Positions 26,041 through 36,954 of a stretch of DNA of 64,000 bases are shown one piece after another (positions within the stretch are counted from its first letter, which is position 1; every line of letters starts with the position of its first letter). This DNA is from Siphonodentalium dalli (Eukaryota > Mollusca > Scaphopoda > Gadilida > Siphonodentaliidae): positions 108,590,278-108,654,277 of the forward strand of contig CP136069.1 in the NCBI GenBank assembly GCA_032622095.1, read 5' to 3'. The notes under the pieces are model-generated. The model was given only the letters and a program-made list of their open reading frames with translations. It was not told the origin of the DNA and searched no databases. A program made the position numbers and the translations under genes.

Positions 26041-26374
26041 GCAAATTGATGAATTACACAACTAACTAACATCAGCTTCTAAAACGCCTGCGATGACGTT
26101 TCACGTAACAATGTTTGTCCGCGTAAATAAATAGTCCCAGACAAATAAAGACTCTTTGACGTATTTATTGGCGTATATTTGAAATATATATATATGAAAT
26201 AAGTTTTCAAACACTTCATTTATTAGTTTGTTGGAAAACTATTGGAAGCCATAATATTTTGAGACGTAGCATATGGAATGTAAAAAGACGACAAACCGGA
26301 AGTAAAAGGTCACCTGGCACAAACGTTTAATATCACAATTTATAGAATGGGTTTATTGAATGGAATAAGGGTAG
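26041..26374. other. No gene or repeat recognised
   Basis: AT-rich spacer before the large TIR element. It has a short TA microsatellite near 26190 and nothing else I can support. Confidence 0.5.
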
Positions 26375-26380
26375 TAGTCT

Positions 26381-27245
26381 GGTTGTTGAGACTCGATTTT
26401 GAGGTGAACCTAGAACAAATTGTTTACAAGCTGTTTTTGGTGTCATTTTGTCGGGCAGAATCTGGGGAACAATATATCCAAAATCCGCTTTGGGGAAAAT
26501 TTTCTACAGCTTGTTGAAATGGGGTCCTATTTATGGCTTGTTATGTAAATTTTGCTGTTCCTTATTAGTCTAGTCAATCTGATGGAAAGAAAAACCCAAC
26601 CGTGAACAAATTACTATGCAATGTCTTTTGGTCTGTTTGAATGTGATTATATCCATATGATAACATAACCAAAATCGCCATGAATCCCAGGGTAGGAAAA
26701 CGTCATTTTTGGGTCAAAAGACAGGAATATGTAAACAAAAATGGTGAAAATTATAATTTTCTGGTTGAGACTCAGATTTTAAGGTGAACCTATATTAAAT
26801 TGGTAACAAGCTGTTGTTTATGTTATTTTGTCAGGCAGAATCTGGGGAACTATATTCAAAATTCGCGATGGGGGAAATTTTCTAGATATCTTTAAAATAG
26901 GGTCTGTCAAACGGATGGAAGGAAACGCCCAACCGTGAAAACATTTGCTATGCAATGACTTTTGGTCTTTTTGAGTGTGACTGTACTCATATAATAACAT
27001 ATCCAAAATCCCCATGAACCAGAATGGGAAAGTCGTATTTTTTTAGTCAAAATATTGGAATATGTAAATAAAAATGGTTGAAAATTGGATTTTTTTTAAT
27101 AAACAAATCTGCCAACCATAAACACTCAGTCGAGTTCCCTGACTGCCAAATGTGACCATATAATAACATATCCAAAATGGCCATACGTTTAATGAAGGGA
27201 AAGTCGTTAATTTGGGATAAAATTAAGAAAATGGTGAAAATTGGA
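26381..27245. repeat. Decayed tandem repeat, ~380-bp unit, 2-3 copies
   Basis: Unit 1 starts at 26381 and unit 2 at 26763 (both GGTTG..GAGACTC.GATTTT..AGGTGAACCTA). They share GGCAGAATCTGGGGAAC, CCCAACCGTGAA and ATGCAATG-CTTTTGGTCT in the same order. A third, more degraded unit covers about 27088-27245 (AACATATCCAAAATGGCCAT). Unit 1 doubles as the left TIR of the surrounding element. Confidence 0.8.
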
Positions 27246-27754
27246 ATTTTTGTCTGGAACCAGTTCGGCCAAAATGTTTCTCCAGACTGGGGCCCCAGTA
27301 TTAAACTTGATCCATTTTTTCGTAAGGATGTCTGCTCCAACTAATTTGACGCTAACATATGTGGCTGTTAATGTTACGGGGCAATGTGGCGGCAATTTCC
27401 TGGAATGTACTACCATTCACTACAGGGTCCTCTAAATGTATTAATATGACAGAAACCTGCAACAAAAAAACGCATTATTCCTGTTGCCATAGCATAATTA
27501 TACCTGTCATTTTGTGCTTAATTTGACCCCAAAACTATAAAATTGCGAATCCTAATCCGTTATAGTAAGTCATATCCCGAGGATTTGACAATTCGGTGTC
27601 TAAATGTTTTTCAAAATGACAGCGAAAATGGCAGTCTGAAGTGAACAATTGAAGTGTTTTTTTGGGGGGTTTTGTTGATTTACTTTACTAAATCTTACGA
27701 TATAGTATAGCCAATATATAGTCATATATGCCACCATACGAGTTTCCAAAGCCA

Positions 27755-28820
27755 CCAGTAGTTTCATAATACATCAAATGAGTGTTCCAAACCACACAAC
27801 GAGTCCGCCAAACCATATACAGAGTTACAAAACCCATCTGGTATCCAAACAAACCAACATGTGAGTATCCAAATCCATACGACGGGCGCCCCAAATCCAA
27901 ACATTGTTCCAAACCATCGACGGGGTGTCCCAATCCACCAAACGAGTTTCACAAACCACACAGACTAATGTAGACTGGGGTAGGTAGCTCCCCAAACTAT
28001 AAGCAACTAGTGTCATTACCCACACATATAGTCCCCCAAACCATGCATTTGGTATTCCAACTCACCCAAAATGAGTGTCCCAAACCACTAAATGAGTCTC
28101 AATCGACCTGATTAAGGACCCAATCCATTCAACGAATGTCCCAAACCACAACAGTGGTGCTCCATACGTTGCAACCTACATGTATGTTCGAAACAACATA
28201 ATAGGTGTGTCCCAAGCCATCCAGTAGGTTCCAGAAATATCCAATGAGTGTATAACCATAAGATGAGTAAAACATACTATGGGCACCAATTGAGTGTGTC
28301 AAACCACTCAATCGATGCCCCAAACCACACAATGGGTGTACCATGGTTACCAAACCATCCATCGGGTGTTCGAAACCATCCGAGAGGCAGGCATCCAATA
28401 TGTAGCCCATGCCATGTGTCTTACAACATACAACTGTCGTCTCAATCCATTCAACTGTAGTGTCCCAAACGGCCCAACCAGTGACCCAATCGGTCACGCA
28501 GTGTCCCAATGCACATAACCAGTATCTAAAATCTATAGCGAGTGTCCCAAAACCACTCAATGTGAACACTCCACCCAATTGGTGTCCCAAAAGCATCCAA
28601 CTGAAGTCAAAAATCACCCAGCGGGTGGCCCAAACCATAAAACTAGCATCATAAACCGTCCAACAAGTTCCCTATCCATCCAACTGGACAGGATTGGTGT
28701 TACGATCCAACAACCAACTGTCATATCAATACATCTACAATAGTGTACAACACCCTCCATTGAGTATTTCGCACGATAAAGTGAGTTTGTCAAACAATCC
28801 AATGAGTTTACCAAATCATA
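27755..28820. repeat. Left arm of inverted ~21-bp minisatellite
   Basis: Degenerate units of the form GTGTCCCAAACCATCCAATGA repeat at roughly 21-25 bp spacing. Long pseudo-frames here (for example 28129-28638 on the minus strand) are produced by the period being near a multiple of three and do not look like a protein family. Confidence 0.8.
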
Positions 28821-28832
28821 GTTTGATATATT

Positions 28833-29470
28833 TGATGGATGGTTTTGTACACTAGTTCTGGGACACATATTAAATGACTGGGACATTCAGTGGGTTGTTT
28901 GAGATAGTAGTTGGACGTTTTAGACACTCCTGATGGTTTTGATAATCATAGTGTGGCTTGGGACACTCATTGGATGATTATGGACACTCATCTGTGGTTT
29001 GGGACATCCATTGGATGGTTTGTGGTACACACTTGATAATTGGAGACACCCACTTGCGTGGTTTGGGACACCACGTACATGAATTGGGACACTCGATGGG
29101 TGACTTATGGCGATCGTTGGATGGTATGGAACACACATTGGACTGGTTTGGGCACTAATTGGATGGTTTGTGACACTATTTGGGTGGACTGTGTTACATA
29201 TTAGGTGGTTTGGGACACTCGTTGGCTGAGTTGGAATGCCCCTTCTATGGATTGGGACACTCACATATTTTATTATCCCTTCGTCAATAAACAAAATACA
29301 AATAAAGATAACAGAATTGATGAGATTAATTTGGTATGTTATTAAGAAGGCGGTTGAGACACCAGTTGCATGATTTTACAATCTTTAGATGGTTTGTGAC
29401 ACGCGTTAAGTTGTTTTTGACACCCATTGGATGTATTTCGATACCAGTTTGGTTGCTGTGGACACTCATC
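28833..29470. repeat. Right arm of the minisatellite, inverse orientation
   Basis: The same unit appears as its reverse complement, for example GGGACACTCATTGGATG near 28960 and TTGGATGGTTTGTGACACT near 29159, with ~21-bp spacing. The switch in orientation is at about 28820-28833. Many units can pair with those in the left arm. Confidence 0.8.
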
Positions 29471-30451
29471 AAATTATATTCTATACCGGAAATGAGAGGA
29501 TGTAGTTAAAAATCAAATGACGAAATAGATATTTTTGACTTTCGATTGCAATATTCGCCGCCATTTTGGGACACTGTAGTGACAAATTATCGACATATAG
29601 CTCATAATTATTGGACTAGGGTCCGACATCATTTACTGTTGTGCTAGCCACTACAAGTTTTTTCGTCTAAATGTAAACAATCTTGTGAAATTTAACAAAA
29701 ATTCCCTATTATACTACTTTCAGTAGCCAGTGTCCCTATTTTTGGAAGTGATTGCCTCGTTTCTGCTAAAATGGGCACTAGTGGTTCATATCTAACGTCT
29801 AATGAGTATTCAGTACACTGGTGTGTTCGATTTGCGGTTATTCTGGGCATTAAAATAATATTTGATTTTTCTTCGAAATTTAGTACTATCTATTTCGAAT
29901 TTGAAGGGCCCAAATTCCCAATCATTGTGATATGGCTCATAATTATCAGACATTGATTTAAAATGATGTATGTTGGCACAAATGGCCATTTAAACCAAAT
30001 TTCTTATAAATGGAAACGATCTGGTGAAATTTAGTGAAAATTGTCAAATTTTAACAATTTCGGTCGCCATTTTGTCCGCCATTTTGAATTTTGACATTCA
30101 AATTGTACACGAAATAACATACATCTGTCATGACAACAATAATAAATAGTTTATGTTGCATATTCCTGCCATCTGTTTAACTTTAATTTAAATGACATTC
30201 ATGTGTATATTTCATAAGAAACGGAAAATCATACATAAAAAAACACAAATAGGACCTTTTTTTTTAAATGCTCTAGAAAAATTTTCCCAAAGTGGATTTT
30301 AGCGGATTTTTAATATGTTGTTCCCCAGGTTTTGCCCGACAAAATGACACCAAAAACAGCTTGTAAACAATTTGTTCTAGGTCCAATGCTTCAACAACCA
30401 GACTATAGGATCATGTAATGAAATATAATTGTACATTCACAGTACAGGAAG

Positions 30452-33005
30452 TACAGTACACTCAGAGTGTGGTATAAGGAAAACACTCAACACGGTGGGG
30501 ATATTTTTGGGAGAGTGATTCACGGTGGCCCACTCAACAGCGTGGGCCTTAGTGGACAGGATTAGCAAGGCGCTATTGTCTAATCAACAAGGTGACGGCA
30601 GTTTATTCCCACCTCACTACATATCACCGCGAATCACCGTGAAACACAGTGGATTGCCGACAATCACCGCGAAACGCTTACACATGTATTCGCAACCGAA
30701 TAGCATTGCATTTTCCACCATCTACTTTTTATTTGTTTTCATTTAAAAAAAATTGAAAAAGACAACATAGTAAGGCGACACCAATTTTTAAGTCTGGTTT
30801 ACGAACACCTCCTACAACTTTTTTTCCATTTCATGAAAAAAAATAAAACTTTTTCTCCAAATTTTTTTTACACGCGTACTGATTTTCATATGCTGTCGCA
30901 TCCGGTTCTGCTTATGATCATTTACAGATCCATGTTTTCATGTATTTCATGACAAGAAATGTCTTGTTTGGTTCAGAATTTCATTCAAAAACATTTTTTC
31001 ACAATTTTTGTAAAATTTATGTAAAATTCCACGATTTACTTGATATAAATTGAGGGGACAATTTTTTTTATTTTTTCTCCTCCTGCATCTACTTTTTTTC
31101 TCGCCACATGTTCGTAAACCAGACTTAAAAATTGGTGTCGCCTAATGTACAATTAAAATTAGCTGTATACGGAAGACTTTATTATACTGTGGTCCGTTTG
31201 TGTGCTTCGCGCACATTTTTATCTTTTAAACTTTTTGACATGTTGACTTGAGAGAAAAAAATCAATCATAATGTTTTCAGTTTCAACTTCTGGCTCATTT
31301 TAAAGGCACTTGTCGGTTTGAAAGTCAAAATTATGATCGATTTTGATACATCGCGGATCATGGATCAGCATATGCCGATAAGTACGCTAAACATTGTTAT
31401 ACATGAACGGCATCTTTCTGGTTGTATTATTGTGATCGAAGAACATTTGGGTCCCGAACATTCTTCGGCATACAGATAATTCCCAGTTAGTCTAGTCATT
31501 ACATGGTAGAGATAAAGAGCGTTTATTTCACTTATATGCAAAAACTGAGTACAGCTCGTAAATATCTCTGACATTATCAAATACATGTTTTGTTCAGAGC
31601 AGGTGCAACTAAATATATCGCGTCTTTATCAATATATCATTGTAATAATAATCTCATTTTCAAACTTTAGTAAAACTAACACCGTTATATCACCCACCAG
31701 GTTACTCATGTTACCTTTCCAATTTTGGTTTAGTGATCTTTATTTGCATCCAATTTTCCCGGGATACATGTGCATGTACATAGATTATCGGTATCAATTA
31801 AAGTCAACCTATATTTTATACCTCCTTCCAAATTACGTACAGGTATAATTCGGAAGCTCGAGACCCGCTTAATTGTGAAACAATATAATCTGCATTCTGA
31901 ATGGCAAAGTGAACACTAAATGTAAATGTAACTCATATGGTTATGATTGAAACTCGCACCCTATGCGCCGCTGCAATGGGGACAATAATTTTTACACCTC
32001 TTACAGGCATGGCGGAACTTTCAAAGGTTATGTAAGAGCTAACTGACACCCATTATACTACCATTGTCTGAAATAACACGGACACAGTCATATTTCCTTT
32101 TTTTTTCATGTGATTCCTAGTGGTCACCGACATTTTGTTTTATCATTTTTAGCTGGTATATATATTTACACTATACACCCGTTTCACCCAGTTCATGTTA
32201 TTATACACCCATAGCATGATAATCATTAAAATTCAAAAGTGCATTGGTTTTAGGGAAGTAGTTACGCCCCTTCCAAATCCTCCAGGGTTAAATCCAAAAC
32301 CCCAATAAATAAAATAAAAACATATACGCTAGCTGAATCAGACTTCCCTCGGGAGTGTTTATGCATGCATTGATATAGGGGCCTGAACAAATGAGAGAGC
32401 TAGGGAATGTTATCCATATTTGCGTTTCGCGCATATTTCGATCTTTTAAACATTTTGCTAAACAAGATAGCATTATTAAAAATAAATTAAAACATTTAAT
32501 TGTTTTAATGGACTTGAATCATTATATTATACATATATGTGTGTGTGCATGTGTGTAAATAATACGAGATTTGCGCTTAAAATTTGAAATAAGTGATCGA
32601 GGGACGGAAGAAATCCATACAATAACAAATTGTTTATTTATTTTACCTATACATGTAGCTTGTTAATCATTCTGGATTTTCTGAAAATATCAACCATAAT
32701 ATAAATATAATGTACAGCAGCATACAATGAATGGCCCACTGAGTGTATGTTTTAGAATAAACTACAGTAAAGGGTTTCGGCTATGCATGACGTGATACAA
32801 TACAGATGTCGGCGTTTTGAAGCGATTCTCTGTGGTCACCGACAAGTCACCCGGAAGTTTGTTTATTCAACTTAATCCGATCCACTCGGGTTCACCGTGG
32901 AACACCGTGGAAAAATCACCGTGAATGCCGGTGATACACAGTGGGCTTAGTGGGGTTCCCACCGTGTTGAGTGTTTTCCTTATACCACACTTTGAGTGTA
33001 CTGTA
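30452..33005. mobile_element. 2.55-kb TIR element, TA-flanked, with CACGGTG subterminal motifs
   Basis: The left end 30454 starts CAGTACACTCAGAGTGTGGT and the right end 33003 is the inverse of CAGTACACTCAAAGTGTGGT. The TIRs stay alike for about 46 bp, through GGAAAACACTCAACACGGTG. Both ends abut TA (30452-30453 and 33004-33005), as in Tc1/mariner-type insertion. Subterminal regions carry many CACGGTG and TCACCGYGAA words (30520-30672 and 32897-32985). Two internal direct repeats around TTCGCGCA...ATCTTTTAAAC lie near 31206 and 32426. No transposase frame is present. Confidence 0.85.
30773..31143. mobile_element. 371-bp MITE with perfect 35-bp TIRs, nested in the larger element
   Basis: The left 35 bp start AGGCGACACCAATTTTTAAG and continue TCTGGTTTACGAACA (30773-30807). 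The right 35 bp (31109-31143) are the exact inverse. The interior is T-rich and non-coding. No clear target duplication is seen at the flanks (GTA on the left, AAT on the right). Perfect TIRs suggest recent activity. Confidence 0.88.
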
Positions 33006-33155
33006 TAAGGAATGACTGTTTGACTTTAAACTAATATAAATCAAAAACATTCATTTTCATATGACACAGCAGAGCCATGTCATGACACAGCACAGCCATG
33101 TATGGGTGTTCCGATCTTGAATGTTATTAGTAGTTCAAACTGAAACAGTTGTTTT

Positions 33156-33540
33156 TTAACCCTTTAATGACTGGAGTTTATGAATTATTGCAAGAACACT
33201 GTGCCAATGCATTTTCTTATATATGCTCGTTGCCCATGTGGCGCCATGTGTAATAATAAGAATACATTAGCCTAACAATATTTACCTTGACCTTTTAAGC
33301 CAGTGCATTCTCTTATAAATTTGAGACGCCCTATGGGAGACTGGCATACATACGAGAATGTAATGACATATAGATGGGAGGCAGATGGGGTGGCCATGTT
33401 GGAATTCAGTATTAAACCATGTACATTCATTAGCATGATCATTACGGAATTTGTGATGGATGTTGGTATTGACATGTAAATGGGAACAAGATATTTTGAT
33501 GTGAATATTGCCTTGAACAATGCAAATTATTTGCACAGGC
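33156..33540 (+). mobile_element. Partial TTAA-CCCTTT (piggyBac-like) element
   Basis: TTAA then CCCTTTAATGACTGGAG at 33160 matches the terminus of the elements at 38949-39218 and 46610-46778. Inside, GTGCCAATGCATTTTCTTAT and CCAGTGCATTCTCTTAT correspond to their internal units. I could not find the right terminus, so the end coordinate is approximate. Confidence 0.65.
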
Positions 33541-33764
33541 TTCAGATATTACTGTTGGTCCGATCGTTATGAAATTTGACATTAGATGCCTCGTTTTGTG
33601 GTTGATTTGCCAAAAACCATGATGTCCATGAGATTCACAATTTCACAGTTATGTTCATATATTATGGGTATCGCAAAATTGACACTTTTATTAAAGGGCG
33701 CCAATGATAGATGCTTTGTGGAGTCGCCTGAAAAAACAAACTATATATGTTATTTTGAAAATGA

Positions 33765-33875
33765 CTTTACAATACATGGACTCTATGATGACTCCACAAT
33801 GCATGGAATTTATGACCCCACAATGCATTGTCTTTTATGATGATCCAACAACACATGGAATTAATGGTGAGCCCC
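33765..33875. repeat. Short GACCCCACAATGCAT minisatellite
   Basis: Three to four degenerate ~30-bp units (for example TATGACCCCACAATGCAT) match those at 25920-26030 and 34625-34745. Confidence 0.65.
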
Positions 33876-33956
33876 ACCAAAGTTTACATATATAATAGAA
33901 TTATATATTTGCAGTTCAGAAAGTATAAGGAATGACTTTTTTACTTTAAACTAATA

Positions 33957-34096
33957 TACAGTAATGCCCTAAATAATCGACTCTTCAGTGAGAGCTTTCC
34001 AATGAATGGCAACAAGCCATAATTCCGACTAAATCGTGAAAAATTACCCATAAATCTGCTGTGGTTAAGGAGTCGATTATTTAGGGCTTCACTGTA
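33957..34096. mobile_element. 136-bp MITE, TA-flanked (pogo/mariner-like)
   Basis: The left end CAGTAATGCCCTAAATAATC (from 33959) is mirrored by the right end GATTATTTAGGGCTTCACTG (to 34094), each next to TA. The interior contains ATTCATTGGAAAGC and ACCACAGCAG in inverse orientation and no coding sequence. A second family member lies at 36190-36345. Confidence 0.88.
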
Positions 34097-34114
34097 TAGA
34101 GGATATCTACTATT

Positions 34115-34205
34115 ATCTCATGAGTGCCATAGAGAAGATGCAAGAATTTTCACGAGTGGCATTACACTACTCGTGAGTGAAGATTCCTGTATAGCCTCTG
34201 AGCCA
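34115..34205. repeat. Imperfect foldback of ~90 bp
   Basis: TCATGAGTGCCATAGAGAAG, continuing to CACGAGTG, is followed by CACTACTCGTGAGTGAAG, continuing to GCCTCTGAGCCATGA. The two halves are complementary with several mismatches and could fold into a long hairpin. Confidence 0.65.
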
Positions 34206-34624
34206 TGAATGAGATGAATATGGTAGTCACTCAAAAATGTAGATTTTAGTTTTATTATATGCAATTATGTTGTATAAAATATGAAACAATCTATGTTAAA
34301 TGACGTCTCAAGTGGGAAGAAATCGGAAAAATCCAGTCTAATCTGAATGACGTCACATTCATTTTCAACTGAATCGGTGATCAGTGTGGGTATATTACTA
34401 TGGTGTTATCAATCACCTTGGTCCCAGGTAATTGACTTAACATTCCACATCACCCTAATTTTCCACTATTTAATGGGGAAGCTTATATCTAAAATGTCCT
34501 ATTTAATGGGAAAGCTGATATTAAAAATCAATAACATTCAGTGAATTTGATTGGGTCCAATGATGGATGCACTTTGGTTCTCCTGATTAATAAACTTTGA
34601 TTCTGTATAATATTTGGGAAATTA

Positions 34625-34745
34625 CTTCACAATGTATGGACTTTATGAGACCCTACAATGCACCTGTCATAAGAAAAATAAATGTCAACCTCAGAATGTT
34701 GGTACCTACAGATTCGGCAACCCCATAATGCAAGGACAAAAAAAT
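34625..34745. repeat. Third GACCC...ACAATGCA minisatellite block
   Basis: CACAATGTATGGACTTTATG followed by AGACCCTACAATGCACC, then a more distant unit containing CCCCATAATGCAAGGAC. This matches the blocks at 25920 and 33765. Confidence 0.6.
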
Positions 34746-34785
34746 TTGCACAATGTATCTCACGTCTCTACGTCCATTCGTTAGC

Positions 34786-35310
34786 AGTTTTGGTTTCCGG
34801 ATGATAACTTTAGTTTGGGTTATTTTATCAGAACTAAATTTGGTATGTGAGTTTTCCATACCAAATTATAAGTCAAGTTCGAATTTGGGTTCGTTCCGAT
34901 TACTTTTTACTCACTCATGGCTCCTTTCGACTTAGAATTTTCAATATTTGATGTTTTTTAGTGTCACTTCCACTGTTTGTTTGTGTGCAGTTCATAAAAG
35001 CACACAAGGCATATTTTGCCACACCCAGCATAGCTCTTGTTTATGGGTGATAACTATAGTTTTAGTTGTCTGATTGTTTTAAAATTTGGTGTATGGACAT
35101 GTATGGATTACTCCATATGAAAATACAGGTGAAGTTTGAAATTGAGTTCTCTCCGCCTATTTTAACCGAAGTTATGGTCCTTGTTGACTTAGAATTTGCT
35201 GATTATTTTGGTTTCCAGGTGATATCTTTAGTTATAGTTATGTTTGATTTCAAAATTGGCATATGGTTTACTTGTTATGGACCTTAGTTGAAATTACCAC
35301 AGGCACATTT
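34786..35310. repeat. Degenerate repeat, three units
   Basis: GGTTTCCGGATGATAACTTT (34789), GGTGATAACTATAGTTTTAG (35045) and TTTCCAGGTGATATCTTTAG (35212) head three similar stretches. In each a ...AAATTTGGTRTGTG-type motif follows, and a TTGACTTAGAATTT-type end is visible. Spacing is irregular (about 250 and 170 bp). Confidence 0.6.
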
Positions 35311-35731
35311 TTGCCATGCCCTAGCAATGCTCAAGATTGTTCAATCTCAAATAATTTTATTTGATGTCCATCATATCCAGAGAAGTAATGAACTGAATTC
35401 CAAACGGATTAAAAGTTGTGGTTTAAAAAATATCAGTTCAGGACAAGGTGAATTTTTGCCTCCGATTTGCGCTCCAATCCAAGATGCCTGACATTTTTAA
35501 CTCAGATAATTTAATTTAAATTTTAAAACTGCCAATACATAGTCAGTATAGATTGTTTCTTTTTCTAAAATTAGTAAGTACCTGTGTATCTGTCAGTCTT
35601 CGTCACTTCGAACATAAAATGCATGAGCATGTTGCATAAGCAATTTCAAACTAGGCAAATCACGTACACCAACCTGTAATAGGTACTGGTAATTGATCGG
35701 AAACAGACAGTAAGTGGTGTTAATTCTAATA
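35311..35731. other. No gene or repeat recognised
   Basis: AT-rich spacer. A 67-codon frame at 35288-35491 has no recognisable features. Confidence 0.45.
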
Positions 35732-35985
35732 TTAAAGGCCCACTTAATTTTCGAGTCTCTGCAGCTGTCTCCCGATTATTATTATTATTTTTTATAGTGC
35801 CTTGATATATGGTTTTAATAACAATCTATGCCATAAAATATGATTAAAAAATACTATAATTCATCACCATTTGAAACATCTGTGTCTCAGAAGATGCCCA
35901 TGAGAAATAGAAAATAGCTGAAATCATAGAAAGATCCCCCCCCCCATTATGGCTCACAGCATGCACAGAATTCAACTAAAAATGT

Positions 35986-36051
35986 ATTTTCAATGGAAGG
36001 GGAATAACTCTTATATTTAAGATTTAGAGTTATTCCCCCTCCATTGAAAAT
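35986..36051. repeat. Palindrome with 26-bp arms
   Basis: The arm 35986-36011 starts ATTTTCAATGGAAGGGGAAT. Its inverse is at 36026-36051 with a single mismatch, around a 14-base spacer. It could extrude a strong hairpin. Confidence 0.88.
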
Positions 36052-36189
36052 AATTCACTTTGAATTACAATCCAGATGAAACTTAAACATAAAAAACACG
36101 TTGGTATCTTAACTTCAGTTTATTACGCTGGATAAGTTGATAATACAGTGTTTTGTCAAATGGTAAATAATATGGCATAGATTTTATAT

Positions 36190-36345
36190 ATGCTCTAAAT
36201 AATCGACTTCTTAACCACAGCAGAATTATGGGTAACTTTTCACGATTCAGTCGGAAATATGGCTTGTTGCCATTCATCGGAAAGCTCTTTCTGACTGAAT
36301 CCATAATTCTGCTGTGGTTAAGAAGTCGATTACTTAGAGCATTAC
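36190..36345. mobile_element. Second copy of the 136-bp MITE family, inverse orientation, foldback form
   Basis: GCTCTAAATAATCGACTTCT through CATTCATCGGAAAGCTCT aligns with the reverse complement of 33959-34094. The rest diverges: the right side repeats the left 40 bp in inverse (CCATAATTCTGCTGTGGTTA, continuing to GATTACTTAGAGC). This copy is therefore a long foldback. The right end keeps the CATTACTTTA terminus; the left end is truncated. Confidence 0.82.
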
Positions 36346-36390
36346 TTTATATATGCGATCTGGGGGTTCGAAAATTAAGTGGGCCTTTAA

Positions 36391-36954
36391 ATAAGCAATG
36401 TTTTTAAGCTTCTAACAGTATGTTACTCAACTGACTTAATACAAGTAGAGGAGCGCCCAAATGCCAAAAGTGGTCGGATACCCCTACCCTCGTTAGAACA
36501 AGTTGAAACCAACTTTTTCTGGAAGGTAAATCCATATCATTTATGAAAATGATTCTTGGCCTTGCCGGAATTGGTGGCAGCTATGTATGGTAAGACTATT
36601 TGTGAAGGTACCCTACCGAAAAATTAGCCTGTTTTCAGCGGTTGACCAGCTATACACAATTGGTTAAAAGTTAAGGACATCACCAAAAACAGAACATTCT
36701 ATTTGTTATTATTGGGTACATGGTGATACTAGATTGGAACGTTCTTATTTTTTCTGGTTTGTTTGAGATTTCACGACGTCATGGTAGAGAATGTAACGTT
36801 CTGCATAAAAAAATCATGACGATTCAGATAAACTGTCGCCCGTTAACTCTGTACAAAACTAGCACGCTCGACCTAGCTTATCGCATCATATATGTTTGGA
36901 AAGACTAGAGTATTTTCTACCAGGAGGTATGAACTTTATTATCCCGTCCCTACC
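36391..36954. other. No gene or repeat recognised
   Basis: Spacer sequence. A 62-codon frame at 36720-36908 shows no family features. Confidence 0.45.

Larger units (their letters stand above)
26375..30405. mobile_element. 4.0-kb non-autonomous element with ~135-bp TIRs
   Basis: The left TIR (about 26377-26510) begins GTCTGGTTGTTGA and includes AACAAATTGTTTACAAGCTG. The right TIR (about 30270-30403) is its inverse, containing CAGCTTGTAAACAATTTGTT and ending TCAACAACCAGAC. TA lies at both outer junctions (26375-26376 and 30404-30405), compatible with a TA duplication. The interior has no transposase frame. It holds a decayed ~380-bp tandem block, a minisatellite in two opposed arms, and a third part (29475-30270) with a weak direct repeat (TAGCTCATAATTAT near 29599 and GGCTCATAATTATCAGACAT near 29933). 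Superfamily assignment is tentative. Confidence 0.82.
33004..34745. repeat. Diverged tandem duplication (~0.9-kb unit), two copies
   Basis: TATAAGGAATGACT, then ACTTTAAACTAATATA, occurs at 33004-33037 and again at 33923-33958. CCAATGATRGATGC at about 33700 recurs at about 34558, followed in both by the GACCC..ACAATGCA minisatellite. Copy 1 holds a piggyBac-like fragment and copy 2 holds a pogo-like MITE, which explains part of the spacing difference. Confidence 0.65.
35732..36390. mobile_element. 651-bp TTAA-flanked element (Kolobok/T2-like)
   Basis: TTAA (35732-35735) then AGGCCCACTTAATTTTCGA at the left is matched by the inverse TCGAAAATTAAGTGGGCCT and TTAA (36387-36390) at the right. The TTAA duplication and AGG start fit Kolobok/T2-type MITEs. 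It contains a 26-bp-arm palindrome and a nested mariner-like MITE and has no coding sequence. Confidence 0.87.

Noticed and set aside
28129..28638. 169-codon minus-strand ORF
   Set aside because: It lies wholly inside the ~21-bp minisatellite, whose period near a multiple of three keeps frames open. The repeated W/G/V-rich pattern is translated repeat.
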